Below are positions 45,181 to 55,301 of a stretch of DNA of 64,000 nt, piece by piece. How positions within the stretch are numbered: position 1 is the first letter of the stretch; each line of letters opens with the position of its first letter. The DNA lies in contig CAWHHJ010000016.1 of the NCBI GenBank assembly GCA_963829085.1, positions 1 through 64,000 of the forward strand, in the 5' to 3' direction. Source of the DNA: PALSA-1004 sp963829085 (GTDB lineage: Bacteria; Pseudomonadota; Gammaproteobacteria; Burkholderiales; SG8-41). The notes below the pieces were generated by a model, which saw nothing but the letters and a program-made list of their open reading frames with translations, had not been told where the DNA came from and searched no databases. The position numbers and the translations under genes were made by a program.

Positions 45181-46158
45181 ATGGCAATGGCTCACGCAAT
45201 TCGCATCCAGGAAAACGGCGGCCCCGAAGTCATGCGGTGGGAGGAAGTCGAAGTCGGTAATCCGGGGCCGGGCGAAGCGCGCGTACGCAACACCGCGGTC
45301 GGGCTTAACTTCATCGATACCTATCACCGCACCGGCTTGTACCCGATGCAGTTGCCGATTACCCTCGGCATGGAAGGCGCCGGTGTCGTCGAAGCCGTCG
45401 GTCCGAAAGTCAAAGATTTCAAGCCCGGTGACCGCGTCGCCTATGCAAACCCGATCGGCTCCTATTCCGATGTATGCCTGCGCCCGGTCGAGCGTCTCGT
45501 GAAGGTTCCAGCCGGCGTCGACGATAAGATCGCCGCCGCAATCATGTTGAAAGGCATGACGGCGTGGTACTTGTGCAAGCGCACTTATAAGGTGAAGCCC
45601 GGCGAATCCATCGTCGTGCATGCGGCGGCGGGCGGAGTTGGACAAATCCTGTCTCAGTGGTGCAAGTACCTCGGCGCGACGGTAATCGGCACGGTAGGCA
45701 CCGATGAGAAAGCGGCGCTCGCCAAGAAAGCAGGATGCAAGCATGTGATCGTCACTTCCAGGGAAGACTTCGTGGCGCGGGTGAGGGAAATCACCAAGGG
45801 TAAAGGCGTGCCCGTCGTGTATGACGGCGTTGGCAAGGATACTTTCAACGGATCGCTCGATTGCCTGTCGCCGCTCGGCTATATGGTGAGCTTCGGCAAT
45901 GCGTCGGGTGCGGTGACGCAATTCAACCCAGGCGTGCTCGCGGCCAAAGGCTCGTTGTTCCTGACGCGTCCGACGCTGTTCAGCTACACGGCGAAACGTG
46001 ACGACCTTGTGAAGGCGGCCCAAGACTTGTTCGCCGTCGTCAAGAAAAAAGCTGTCAGGATTTCTATCAATCAGACGTATGCCCTGAAAGATGCCGCGCA
46101 GGCGCACCGCGATTTGGAAGCCCGCAAGACCACGGGATCAACGGTGCTGCTGCCGTAA
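45181..46158 (+). CDS. qor: Quinone oxidoreductase (zeta-crystallin-type, MDR family)
   Basis: 325-aa medium-chain reductase/dehydrogenase without the catalytic zinc ligands. It opens AHAIRIQENGGPEVMRWEEVEVG, has the nucleotide loop HAAAGGVGQILSQWCKYLGATVIG (about residues 145-168), and ends with the NADPH-dependent fold and TTGSTVLLP. It reduces quinones one electron at a time using NADPH. ATG at 45181 (or MAMAH two codons on) with CGGAGA upstream. Confidence 0.92.
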   Translation: MAMAHAIRIQENGGPEVMRWEEVEVGNPGPGEARVRNTAVGLNFIDTYHRTGLYPMQLPITLGMEGAGVVEAVGPKVKDFKPGDRVAYANPIGSYSDVCLRPVERLVKVPAGVDDKIAAAIMLKGMTAWYLCKRTYKVKPGESIVVHAAAGGVGQILSQWCKYLGATVIGTVGTDEKAALAKKAGCKHVIVTSREDFVARVREITKGKGVPVVYDGVGKDTFNGSLDCLSPLGYMVSFGNASGAVTQFNPGVLAAKGSLFLTRPTLFSYTAKRDDLVKAAQDLFAVVKKKAVRISINQTYALKDAAQAHRDLEARKTTGSTVLLP

Positions 46159-46243
46159 ACAGGCATTGCCTCTGTAGTGTCTCGAATCGCTCCGGCAAGC
46201 TCGCGTGCTCTGAGCGAACCTCGCGGTTTAAGCGCAACTTTCC

Positions 46244-47227
46244 ATGCACCTTGCAATGCGCAGGTTTAATTCGTTTTGCATGCTTGTCTGCGCAGCGCTG
46301 TACTATGGCGACGCAATTTCGCAAACCGATTACCCGAACAAGCCGCTACGCATCATCGTCACCGTCCCGCCCGGCGCGGGATCGGACATTCTCGCTCGCA
46401 CCTTAGCGGCAAAACTTAGCGAGTCGATGGGGTACCAGGTTGTCGTCGACAATCGCGGTGGTGCCTCGGGAATCATCGGCATGGAGCTGGCGGCGAAAGC
46501 CGCGCCCGACGGGTATACGCTCGTTCAGGGAACCGTTTCAACGTTATCGATAAATCCGGCGCTCATAAATCCGCTCCCCTACGACGCGCAGCGCGACTTT
46601 GCGCCGATATCGCTGATGGACGACAGCGTGATCGTCATGGTCATACATCCATCGCTGCCCGTGTCCAGTGTCAGGGATCTCATATCGCTCGCCAAAGCAC
46701 GTCCGGGTCAGATCAACTATGGCTCCGCTGGCACAGGCAGCGTCCAGCACCTCGTCGCGCACATGTTCCGGTCCGCGGCAGGCATCGACATCGTCCACGT
46801 TCCATACAAAGGCGCCGCGCCGGCTTTCGTCGATCTTGTCGCCGGCCACGTGACACTGATATTCAGCGGTGTCATATCGGCGACGCCATTTATTAAATCT
46901 GGAAAGTTGCGTGCGCTTGCGGTTACAAGTCCGCGGCGCGTCGAGCCAGTCATGGATCTACCAACGCTCAAGGAAGCGGGTGGGCCGGACATACACGCTT
47001 CCTTATGGAACGGAATTCTTGCACCGGCTCGCACGCCGCCGGCTGTGATCGATCGCCTCCATCGGGAGATTGCGAACGCAGTGCGCGCGCCGGACTATAT
47101 ATCGCGCATTCGAGCCAGCGGCGGTACACCCGTCAGCAGCACGCCGGACGAATTCGCACGCCTTATCAGGGATGAATCGGCGCGCTATGCCAAAGCAGCG
47201 CGTGAATCCGGCGCGCGTGCTGAGTAA
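46244..47227 (+). CDS. Bug/TctC-family periplasmic receptor
   Basis: 327 aa with signal peptide ending YYGDAISQ, then YPNKPLRIIVTVPPGAGSDILAR; the first ligand loop reads VTVPPGAG. Middle HVPYKGAAPAFVDLVAGHV. End SGARAE. It lies 85 bases before the BtrH-like gene and on the same strand. No transporter subunits nearby. Confidence 0.9.
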   Translation: MHLAMRRFNSFCMLVCAALYYGDAISQTDYPNKPLRIIVTVPPGAGSDILARTLAAKLSESMGYQVVVDNRGGASGIIGMELAAKAAPDGYTLVQGTVSTLSINPALINPLPYDAQRDFAPISLMDDSVIVMVIHPSLPVSSVRDLISLAKARPGQINYGSAGTGSVQHLVAHMFRSAAGIDIVHVPYKGAAPAFVDLVAGHVTLIFSGVISATPFIKSGKLRALAVTSPRRVEPVMDLPTLKEAGGPDIHASLWNGILAPARTPPAVIDRLHREIANAVRAPDYISRIRASGGTPVSSTPDEFARLIRDESARYAKAARESGARAE

Positions 47228-47312
47228 TCGCGGGTCTTGTTCGGTGCCAGGTGGACCCGATCTGCAGCGCGCACTAGAATACTTGGACTGAGTCGTTGAA
47301 AGGATCTATGCC

Positions 47313-48566
47313 ATGTCGAAACATGAGATAGAAAAATACGGTGACGCTTATTACTCGATGGTCTGGTTCGGCGCCAAAGGCTATCCCGAGCAGGTAAATT
47401 CCGGCCGCTGTTATATGACCGGCATGCTCGGCATGCTGCGCCATTTCGGCGAACCCGACGTTTTGTTTGCAGATGGTACGAGCGGCGACGGATTCTCATT
47501 CCGCTGGTGTCCGGCGTGGGGCGCGCCCGCATTCAATGGCGGCAAAGGCCCTTTCCATGAGCTGTGGGAATACACGCCGCAGGCGCTCGGGTTTCGGGCT
47601 CATTGGGAAGAAGACCAGGAAGGCGGCTGGGATGAGGCGTTCGAAACGCTGACCGGTCTTATCGACCGCGACATACCGGTGCAGGTGGCAACGCATTACA
47701 GCTTGATCAGGCCATACGGTGATGCGACGTCGCCGGCCTTATCGCTCCGCGGTCAGCGTCCGGGTGCAAAGTTCGCATCGGGCCATCACATCGTCATCGC
47801 CGGCTATGACCTCGACGCGCAGACGGTCACGATCTATGAACCGAACGATATTCTTCCGCATTCCCGCTATAAGTGTCCCATCGACGTGTTCCGCAAAGCC
47901 TGGGAAGGCGCCGCACAGCGCGTGAATAACCGCTATGCAGAATGGCCCTATCATCATGGGTGGACCGGTGAATGGAGTTTGCACGACGGCTACGGTCCGT
48001 ATCAGATGATGTGGGTCGATCCGGGCCGTGATCCGCAATGGGACATCGCGGTATCGATTCGCGGCAGCTACCGGCGCAATCTGAAAATTTTGCGCGGCGA
48101 CTATCCGAAACCGTATGCGCTGTTCGGCAATCAGTGGATGATTCCGCATTGGGAGACCGGTGCACCGGGCATGGCGGTATGCGCTGAAGCGGTGCGCAGC
48201 GGAAAGCTGAAGGACATTGAAACGCCCGACGGGGAGGTTCGCAAGCTCTTCGCGCAGGGTCAGATTCCAAATCACGGCGTGATGGGTCGCGCGAGCGCGG
48301 CCGGTTATCTGAAGCGCGCAGCAACCGAACTTGCAAAACGAAGTCTGAACGCCGAGGCGGTGCGCGCGGCGTCGGACTTCATGTCACAGTCGTCCGACTT
48401 GTTCCGCTTATTGCGATACGAAGAGGATCTGATGAAGGCAGGTGATCTTCTGGCGCGTATCGCGGACACCGAGCTGAAGGCGCTCGCCGAGATGGAACGC
48501 GGATGGGAGATCGTGCAGCAGCTGCCCAGGGAATCTGCGGCGTGGAAAATAGCGAAAGTCGCTTAG
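47313..48566 (+). CDS. BtrH N-terminal / DUF4872-like cysteine-peptidase-fold protein
   Basis: 417 aa. The N-terminal half resembles the BtrH/C39-like cysteine protease fold: Cys in SGRCYMTGMLGMLRHFG (about residue 32) and His in SGHHIVIAGYDLDAQTVTIYEPND (about residue 161). The C-terminal half, including GNQWMIPHWETG, fits DUF4872. BtrH transfers an acyl side chain in butirosin synthesis; here there is no antibiotic cluster, so the acyl-transfer or peptidase role is inference. ATG at 47313 follows GGATC with moderate spacing. Followed by a clear terminator. Confidence 0.7.
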   Translation: MSKHEIEKYGDAYYSMVWFGAKGYPEQVNSGRCYMTGMLGMLRHFGEPDVLFADGTSGDGFSFRWCPAWGAPAFNGGKGPFHELWEYTPQALGFRAHWEEDQEGGWDEAFETLTGLIDRDIPVQVATHYSLIRPYGDATSPALSLRGQRPGAKFASGHHIVIAGYDLDAQTVTIYEPNDILPHSRYKCPIDVFRKAWEGAAQRVNNRYAEWPYHHGWTGEWSLHDGYGPYQMMWVDPGRDPQWDIAVSIRGSYRRNLKILRGDYPKPYALFGNQWMIPHWETGAPGMAVCAEAVRSGKLKDIETPDGEVRKLFAQGQIPNHGVMGRASAAGYLKRAATELAKRSLNAEAVRAASDFMSQSSDLFRLLRYEEDLMKAGDLLARIADTELKALAEMERGWEIVQQLPRESAAWKIAKVA

Positions 48567-48581
48567 CGTTTACCTGAATAG

Positions 48582-48609
48582 AAAAAGCCGGCTCGATGCC
48601 GGCTTTTTT
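48582..48609 (+). terminator. Rho-independent terminator
   Basis: Inverted repeat AAAAAGCCGGC / GCCGGCTTTTTT around a TCGAT loop, directly after the BtrH-like gene. The stem is 6 GC-rich pairs extended by A-T pairs and followed by a T run, the classic intrinsic terminator. It can act on either strand. Confidence 0.9.
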
Positions 48610-48736
48610 GTTTTCGCGCAAGCTTCGACACCACTCGAGTTCAGATGGCAGCGATGAACTGCTGTGATAGTATGTCGCGCCCTGGCTTGCTTCTTGCCTC
48701 GATCCGCAGTTTTCAATCATTCGAGTGGAGAAATTC

Positions 48737-49715
48737 GTGAAGCGATTTGACGCAACGATTGCGCTGTGCGCTTTGATTACCGTCGCCGCGGCGGGCAGCG
48801 CATTCGGGCAAGCCGACTATCCGAACAAAGCGGTCAGGCTCGTAGTTGGATTTACGGCGGGTGGCATCTCCGACGTGCTCGCCCGCGCCATCGGCGCGCG
48901 GCTCTCTTCACAGCTCGGGCAGCAGGTCGTCGTCGATAACCGCGCCGGAGCCGGCACAACGATCGCATCGGAACTCGTCGCGAAGTCGCCGCCTGACGGC
49001 TACACGCTTTTCATGCAGGACATCACAACGCACGCCATCAACGCGAGCCTGTACAAGAAATTGCCCTACGACACGGTCAAGGATTTCACACCGGTGACCC
49101 TCGTCGCATCGAGCCCGCTCATGCTGGTGGTTCACCCGTCGCTGCCGGTGAAGTCGATACGCGATTTAATCGCACTCGGAAAATCAAAGCCGGGACAGAT
49201 CGCGTTCGCATCGTCGGGGAATGGAACGATATTGCATCTCGCCGCTGAAACGTTCAAATCGATGGCGGGTATCGATATGATTCATGTGCCTTTCAAAGGC
49301 AGTTCGCAGGCAGTGCAGGCAGTCATGGCGGGCGAGGTTGCTGTCACTTTCTCGACCATGCCGCCGGCTGTTACCAACGTAAAAGCGGGCGCGCCTGCGC
49401 GCGCTTGGTGTCACGACACCAAAACGAAATCCCGCAGCGCCCGAAGTGCCGACTATCGACGAAGGTGGCCTCAAGGGCTTTGACATCGTCTTGTATAGCG
49501 GGGTGCTCGGACCGCCCGGCCTTCCTGCGCCTATCGTCAGCAAGCTGAACGGCGAACTCGCCAAGGCGGTCAATGCATCGGATGTGAAGACGGTGTATGC
49601 GAGTCTCGGTGTAGATCCGATTACCGACACACCGGCGGAGTTCGCGGCGCACATCAATTCCGAAATTGCTAAGCTCGGCAAAGCAGTCCGCGCGGCGGGC
49701 GCGCATGTCGATTAA
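48737..49715 (+). CDS. Bug/TctC-family periplasmic receptor, frameshifted
   Basis: GTG start at 48737 (KRFDATIALCALITVAAAGSAFG signal peptide) with GGAG six bases upstream. Mature start YPNKAVRLVVGFTAGGISDVLAR, HVPFKGSSQAVQAVMAGEV. The frame breaks at about 49391-49393 in GGGCGCG; removing one G gives KAGRLRALGVTTPKRN-PAAPEVPTIDEGG, and the protein ends GAHVD at 49715, 325 aa. Otherwise an intact family member. Its neighbour is the deacetylase at 49737, only 21 bases away. Confidence 0.85.
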
Positions 49716-49736
49716 CCACTGACGAAAGTTTCAAGC

Positions 49737-50648
49737 ATGTCATCGCTCACGCTGCCGCGCCACTCGCGCTACGACTACTCGCCGATCATCGAGCGCAAGG
49801 ATTACAGCTGGCCGGGCGGCAAGCGCCTCGCGATTTGCATTACTACGAACATCGAATGCTTCGCGTTTGGCAAAGGCCGCGGCCACGACAATGCAAAGCA
49901 CGGCGAGCCGCAGACGCAGCGCAATTACTCATGGCGCGATTACGGAAATCGGGTCGGCATCTGGCGTTTCTTCGATATGTTCGACGACTTGAAGCTGCCG
50001 GCTGCGCACAATACCAACAGCCTGCTCTACGACTATGCGCCGCAGATTTTCGACGCGATCCGGCGCCGCAAAGATGAGATCGTCGGTCATGGCCGCACGA
50101 ACGCCGAGAATCTGCATGACTTTATGTGGGAAGCGGACGAAGCGCGCGTGATCAAGGAAATCACCGAAACATTCGCCAGCCACGAAGGCGCGCCACCCCA
50201 GGGATGGATGGGCGCCGGCACCTATGAGAATTCAACGACGCCGGATCTGCTCAAGGAAGCGGGCTACAAGTATCTTATGGACTGGCCGTGCGATGATCAG
50301 CCGATCTGGATGCGCACGCGTTCGGGTCCATTGCTGTGCGTGCCGTATCCCGCCGAGATCAACGACTCACCGGCGATTGTCCATCGTCAGCACAGTGCGC
50401 GCGAATTCTGCGAGATGATCGTTGATCAGTTCGATGAAATGATCGAGCAGTGCGTCGATCAGCCTCTCGTATTCAACATCTCGATCCATCCTTACATCTT
50501 CGGACAGCCGTTCCGCCTGCATCCGCTGCGCAAGGCGCTCAAACATTGCGTCGAGCACAAGCTGAAAGACCGCGTCTGGTTGTGCAAGCCCTGCGACATT
50601 TCGGATTACTGTTATTCATTGCCCCCCGAAATCATTCCGGGCAGTTAG
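49737..50648 (+). CDS. Polysaccharide deacetylase-family (PuuE-like) hydrolase
   Basis: 303 aa with a NodB-type fold. Opening YSPIIERKDYSWPGGKRLAICITTNIECF resembles the cytosolic PuuE/allantoinase-type branch rather than secreted chitin deacetylases. Other markers: DYGNRVGIWRFFDMFDDLKLPAAHNTN, EIVGHGRTNAENLHDF, PQGWMGAGTYENSTTPDLLKEAGY. No signal peptide. The NodB first catalytic Asp is not obvious. It follows the Bug receptor closely; the substrate may be an imported cyclic amide. Confidence 0.85.
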   Translation: MSSLTLPRHSRYDYSPIIERKDYSWPGGKRLAICITTNIECFAFGKGRGHDNAKHGEPQTQRNYSWRDYGNRVGIWRFFDMFDDLKLPAAHNTNSLLYDYAPQIFDAIRRRKDEIVGHGRTNAENLHDFMWEADEARVIKEITETFASHEGAPPQGWMGAGTYENSTTPDLLKEAGYKYLMDWPCDDQPIWMRTRSGPLLCVPYPAEINDSPAIVHRQHSAREFCEMIVDQFDEMIEQCVDQPLVFNISIHPYIFGQPFRLHPLRKALKHCVEHKLKDRVWLCKPCDISDYCYSLPPEIIPGS

Positions 50649-50672
50649 CAATGGCGTTGTTCGCGCGGATCG

Positions 50673-51650
50673 TCAGTCGAGCTTAACGCCGGATTCTGTC
50701 GCGAGCCTCGAAAGCTTGGCGATTTCCTGCTGGAAACGGGTGTTCATTTCATCCGGCGCCGCGATGACGATCTCGGCACCAAAATTCGCCCAAGTGTCTT
50801 TCGACGACGCGCGTCCCATGAGGCGATTGATTTCGGCGTTCAGACGTCCGATGATCTCACGCGGCGTTTTTGCCGGAGCGAGCACCGCCTGATAGAGAAC
50901 CACGTCGTAGCCGGGAAGTGTGTCGCCGACAGGCGGGAGGTCCGGCAGGAGCGGCGAGCGTCGCGCCGTTGTGACCGCGAGCGCACGTATGCGGCCGCTT
51001 TTGATATGCGGCAGCACGGATGCGGTGGTCGCGAATACGATGGCGACTTCACCAGCGAGCAGCGCTGTCACCGCGGGCGGGCTGCCTTTATAGGGAACGT
51101 GCAGCATATCGACGCCCGCGAGCTTCTTGAACGTTTCGGCTGCGAGATTGAGAATCGCGCCGGTGCCGGATGAGCCATACGCGATCTGACCGGGGCGTGC
51201 TTTCGCAAGCCCGACCAGTTCTCTGACCGACTTCGCCGGCAGGGAAGGATGCACGCTCAAGATCAGGGGCGACGCTGAAGCCATCGCTACGGGCGTGAAA
51301 TCGGCGATGCTGTCGTACGGAAGCTTGCGATAGAGCCCCGCATTGATGCCATGGGTCGTGATGTCCTGGAAGAACAACGTATAACCGTCGCCTACAGACT
51401 TTGCGACCAGTTCGGCGCCGAGGATTGTGCTCGCGCCGGGACGGCTGTCGACGACGACCTGCTGGCCCCATTCCTGTGCGAGATGCTGTCCGATGACGCG
51501 CGCCAGCGCATCGGAAAGTCCGCCCGGTGGAAATGGAACTATCAATCTGATCGGCTTCACCGGATACGACTGCGCTGAATTCTGCGGCGCGGTATCCGCG
51601 GCTGTTGCAGCGAATGGCACTATTGCGACAGCGAATATCCAGCAGCGCAC
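50673..51650 (-). CDS. Bug/TctC-family periplasmic receptor
   Basis: 325 aa with signal peptide RCWIFAVAIVPFAATAADTA, YPVKPIRLIVPFPPGGLSDALAR, HVPYKGSPPAVTALLAGEV and end SGVKLD. It is divergent from the receptor at 51756 across a 105-base gap and convergent with the deacetylase. Close similarity in the AGLYRKLPYDSIADF section to the neighbour at 48737 suggests related origin. Confidence 0.9.
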   Translation of the reverse strand: MRCWIFAVAIVPFAATAADTAPQNSAQSYPVKPIRLIVPFPPGGLSDALARVIGQHLAQEWGQQVVVDSRPGASTILGAELVAKSVGDGYTLFFQDITTHGINAGLYRKLPYDSIADFTPVAMASASPLILSVHPSLPAKSVRELVGLAKARPGQIAYGSSGTGAILNLAAETFKKLAGVDMLHVPYKGSPPAVTALLAGEVAIVFATTASVLPHIKSGRIRALAVTTARRSPLLPDLPPVGDTLPGYDVVLYQAVLAPAKTPREIIGRLNAEINRLMGRASSKDTWANFGAEIVIAAPDEMNTRFQQEIAKLSRLATESGVKLD

Positions 51651-51755
51651 TAAGATTCCTCCCGACGACGTGCACTTACTATAACGGGTTTCACCGCTCG
51701 TCTTATAATCGCGTGTCGCTGCTATCCGCTGGACGAGCGTTCGGGAGAGTCAAGG

Positions 51756-52724
51756 ATGAGTTGTTCGTTAATGCTGCGCATCGCCGCAGGCTGGGCGCTG
51801 ATGACAGTTGCTGCGTTTGCGCAGGATTACCCGGCCAAGCCGGTGCGCGTAGTCGTGCCGTGGGCCGCGGGCGGCTCGACTGACTCTATCGGTCGCATCC
51901 TTGCCGCGAAGCTCACCGAATATACCGGCCAGCAGTTCATTATCGATAATCGTGCAGGCGCAACCGGGACGATCGGCCATGGGTTGGTGTCCAAGTCGCC
52001 CCCCGACGGATATACGCTGCTCGTCGGCACCAACAGCACTTTCGCGATCGCGCCACATCTGTACAAGACGCTCCAATACGACAACGATGCCTCGTTCGCA
52101 CCCTTATCGCTGTTGGCAGTGAGCCCGCAGATCCTGTCGGTGCATCCTTCGGTTCCGGCGAAGAACGTAAAGGAACTGATCGCACTGGCGAAGGCGAGCC
52201 CGGGCGCGCTCATATTTTCATCCGCAGGGCCGGGCAGCACGAGTCATCTCGCGACCGAGCTTTTCATGAATATGACCGGAACCAGAATGATTCACGTGCC
52301 GTACAAAGGCGGCGGACCTTCCGCGCAGGCGCTGCTCGCGGGCGAGACCGGCTTATCGTTCGTTGACGTGATAACGGCGCTACCCTTTGCGAAAGCAGGA
52401 CGGCTGCGGCCGTTGGCCGCAAGTACCACCAAACGTTCGGCGATGATGCCCGACCTGCCGACAATCAGCGAATCGGGGTTGCGCGGTTTCGATTCTGCAA
52501 CGACGTTTGCGGCATTCGCGCCGGCCGGCACGCCCAAAGAGATCGTTGCCAAGCTCAACAAGGAACTGATACGCGCGCTGGCGGCGCCCGACGTTAAGGA
52601 AAAACTTTTTAATCAGGGCATCGAGACCGTTGGCAGCACGCCGGAAGAATTCACCGCCTACAACAAGGCTGAAACGGCCAAGTGGGGCAAGGTGATACGC
52701 GAGCAGGGTATCAAAATCGAATAA
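51756..52724 (+). CDS. Bug/TctC-family periplasmic receptor
   Basis: 322 aa starting MSCSLMLRIAAGWALMTVAAFAQ, then YPAKPVRVVVPWAAGGSTDSIGR; the first loop is PWAAGG. HVPYKGGGPSAQALLAGET in the middle and QGIKIE at the end. It lies 52 bases before the aminotransferase gene on the same strand. GGGAG precedes the ATG. Confidence 0.9.
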   Translation: MSCSLMLRIAAGWALMTVAAFAQDYPAKPVRVVVPWAAGGSTDSIGRILAAKLTEYTGQQFIIDNRAGATGTIGHGLVSKSPPDGYTLLVGTNSTFAIAPHLYKTLQYDNDASFAPLSLLAVSPQILSVHPSVPAKNVKELIALAKASPGALIFSSAGPGSTSHLATELFMNMTGTRMIHVPYKGGGPSAQALLAGETGLSFVDVITALPFAKAGRLRPLAASTTKRSAMMPDLPTISESGLRGFDSATTFAAFAPAGTPKEIVAKLNKELIRALAAPDVKEKLFNQGIETVGSTPEEFTAYNKAETAKWGKVIREQGIKIE

Positions 52725-52776
52725 TCACCAGGGCGCACAGCGCCCGCCTTGCGGCGGTGCGCATAGCGCATATCGA

Positions 52777-53976
52777 ATGTCATTCTTTGCGCCACGTCTG
52801 AATCGCATCAAGCATTCCCCGAGCAATGCCGCCACGCAGAAGGTACGGGAGCTGCGCGCGCAGGGACGCGACATCATCGGCCTCACCATCGGCGAGCCGG
52901 ATTTTCCAACGCCGGACAATGTCAAGCGCGCGGTCGTCGAAGCGATGGCTCGCGACGAGACGCGTTACACGACCGTCGATGGCACCGACGAAATGAAAGA
53001 CGCTGCACGTCTTAAGTTCAAGCGCGAGAACGGGCTCGATTACGGGCGCGATCAAATTACCGTAGCGAACGGCGCCAAGCAGATTGTCTTCAACGCAATG
53101 ATGGCGACGCTGACCCCTGGAGATGAAGTCATCATACCGGCGCCGTATTGGGTGTCGTATCTCGACATGGCGCTCGTTGCCGACGGCACGCCGGTCGCAG
53201 TGGCGTGCAGCGAAGACAATGGTTTCAAGCTCACGCCCGCGCAGCTTGAAGCCGCTATCACACCGCGCACTAAATGGCTCGTGATCAATTCACCGTGCAA
53301 TCCGAGTGGCGCCGTATACAGCCGCGCGGAGCTCGCTGCACTCGCCGAAGTGCTGCTGCGGCATCCGCAGGTTTGGATACTGACTGACGATATCTATGAG
53401 CACTTGCTGTTCGATGATCGCGAGTTTGCGACGATCGCCAAAGTCGAACCGCGGCTCTACGAGCGTACCTTGACGGTCAACGGTGTTTCGAAAGCATATT
53501 CGATGACCGGTTGGCGCATCGGTTACGCGGGCGGGTCGAAAGATCTTATCCGCAATATGGCAAAGCTGCAGTCGCAGAGCACGTCAAACCCGTCGTCGAT
53601 CAGCCAAGCCGCTGCAGTGGAGGCGCTGACGGGTCCACAGGAATACGTGCACATGCGTGCGCTCGAGTTTCAGGAGCGCCGTGATGTGGTGGTGCCGATG
53701 CTCAATGCAGCGCCGGGATTAAGCTGCCGCACACCCGAAGGCGCGTTCTATGCGTATCCGAACTGCTCGCGAGTGCTCGGCCGCAAGACACCTGATGGCA
53801 AAACCATCGCCAACGAGCAGGACTTCGCTTTGTATATGCTCGACAACGGCGTTGCGGGCATTCAAGGCGAAGCGTATGGATTGAGTCCGTATGTGCGTCT
53901 ATCGATAGCGACCGATCTCGCGAGCCTTCGGGAGGCGTGCCAGCGCATTCAACGCGCTTGCGCCGCGCTCAGTTAG
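52777..53976 (+). CDS. PLP-dependent aspartate/aromatic aminotransferase (class I/II)
   Basis: 399 aa, fold-type I. Markers: LTIGEPDFPTPDNVKRAV, YTTVDGTDEMKDAARLKF, VINSPCNPSGAVYSRAE, WILTDDIYEHLLF, and the PLP-lysine motif NGVSKAYSMTGWRIGYAGG (Lys at about residue 235). Likely transaminates aspartate or aromatic amino acids. It overlaps nothing but lies 24 bases before the OYE gene, suggesting an operon with the Bug receptor. Confidence 0.92.
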   Translation: MSFFAPRLNRIKHSPSNAATQKVRELRAQGRDIIGLTIGEPDFPTPDNVKRAVVEAMARDETRYTTVDGTDEMKDAARLKFKRENGLDYGRDQITVANGAKQIVFNAMMATLTPGDEVIIPAPYWVSYLDMALVADGTPVAVACSEDNGFKLTPAQLEAAITPRTKWLVINSPCNPSGAVYSRAELAALAEVLLRHPQVWILTDDIYEHLLFDDREFATIAKVEPRLYERTLTVNGVSKAYSMTGWRIGYAGGSKDLIRNMAKLQSQSTSNPSSISQAAAVEALTGPQEYVHMRALEFQERRDVVVPMLNAAPGLSCRTPEGAFYAYPNCSRVLGRKTPDGKTIANEQDFALYMLDNGVAGIQGEAYGLSPYVRLSIATDLASLREACQRIQRACAALS

Positions 53977-54000
53977 CGCGTGCAGCACAGTTCCGCGGAT

Positions 54001-55173
54001 ATGAGCGCCGGCGCGCCGCTTTTATTCACTACGCTCGCCTTGCGCAGCCTCGTTGCGCGAAATCGCGTGGTTGTTTCTCCGATGTGCCAGTACTCGTCGC
54101 ACGATGGCGGGCCTACCGACTGGCATCTCGTTCATCTGGGTAAGTTCGCGCTCGGTGGCGCAGGCATTGTGTTCTGCGAGGAAACGGCGGTCGAAGAGCG
54201 CGCGCGCAAGACCTACGAGTGCGCGGGTATTTATGCGGACCGCTTCCAGCCGATGTACCGCCGCATTACCAATTTTCTGCGTGATAACGGTGCGATTCCG
54301 GCGATGCAGCTCGGCCACTCGGGCCGCAAGGCGTCATGCGGTCCGCCATGGACGAATTTCAAGCCGCTGACTGAAGAGGATGCACAGCATGGCATGCGTC
54401 CGTGGCGTGCCGTCGCGCCAAGCGCTTTGTCGCCGCGTGCGGATGCGCCGGTGCCGCTAGAAGTTTCCATCAGCGATATCCGCAGCATGGTCGCGGCGTG
54501 GCGCGAAGCAGCGCAGCGCACGCTCGATGCGGGTTTCGATATTTGCGAAATTCACGGCGCTCACGGTTATCTTATTCATCAGTTTCTGTCGCCGCTTGCC
54601 AACAAGCGCGATGATGCGTACGGCGGCGACCTGGCAGGACGCATGCGTTTCGCGCTCGAGGTAAGCGAAGCCGTGCGCGCCGTGTGGCCCGCCGACAAGC
54701 CGCTCTTTTTCCGCGTGTCTGCAGTCGACGGCGATGGCGGTGCATGGAGCATGGACGATACTGTCGTGCTTGCCCGCGAGTTGAAGCTACGTGGCATCGA
54801 TGTGATTACCTGTTCCTCCGGGGGCATCAACGGTCCTCTCAACATGGCGATCGTACCCCGCGTTCCGGGCTACCAGGTCCGGTACGCGGAACGCGTGAAG
54901 CGCGAGGCCGCTGTCATGACTTGTGCGGTCGGTCTCATTACGCAAGCTAAACAGGCGGAAGACGTATTGAAGAATGGCCAGGCAGATCTGATCGCGCTCG
55001 CGCGCGAGCTTATGTATAACCCGAACTGGACTGTGCACGCCGCGAAAGAGCTCGGTTACGAAGGCTACCTCGATCTCCTGCCGCCCGCCTATTCGTGGTG
55101 GCTGAAGCGGCGGGAGCAGATCCGGGAGATCTCGCGCGATTCATCGGTCACCGCCAGCGGTGATGAAGGTTAA
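54001..55173 (+). CDS. NADH:flavin oxidoreductase, YqjM-like Old Yellow Enzyme
   Basis: About 390-aa FMN-dependent ene-reductase of the thermophilic/YqjM class. It has VVVSPMCQYSSHDGGPTDWHLVHLG with the redox-tuning Cys, PAMQLGHSGRKAS, EIHGAHGYLIHQFLSPLANKRDDAYGG (substrate-binding His pair and the YGG flavin motif), and LIALARELMYNPNW. The start at 54001 (MSAGAPLLF) follows the aminotransferase; the in-frame earlier ATG at 53980 is less likely. Reduces activated C=C bonds using NADPH. Confidence 0.92.
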   Translation: MSAGAPLLFTTLALRSLVARNRVVVSPMCQYSSHDGGPTDWHLVHLGKFALGGAGIVFCEETAVEERARKTYECAGIYADRFQPMYRRITNFLRDNGAIPAMQLGHSGRKASCGPPWTNFKPLTEEDAQHGMRPWRAVAPSALSPRADAPVPLEVSISDIRSMVAAWREAAQRTLDAGFDICEIHGAHGYLIHQFLSPLANKRDDAYGGDLAGRMRFALEVSEAVRAVWPADKPLFFRVSAVDGDGGAWSMDDTVVLARELKLRGIDVITCSSGGINGPLNMAIVPRVPGYQVRYAERVKREAAVMTCAVGLITQAKQAEDVLKNGQADLIALARELMYNPNWTVHAAKELGYEGYLDLLPPAYSWWLKRREQIREISRDSSVTASGDEG

Positions 55174-55301
55174 CGCCATTCACGCACCTTGAGTAAGAGC
55201 AACCGTGTGTTTACAGCCTGACCAGCAAGAGAAATTGCACGCTGTCTCACGCGTAAGTTCGAGTTGATCAGAGATGAATACTCTACCTTGAGCGGAAAGC
55301 A

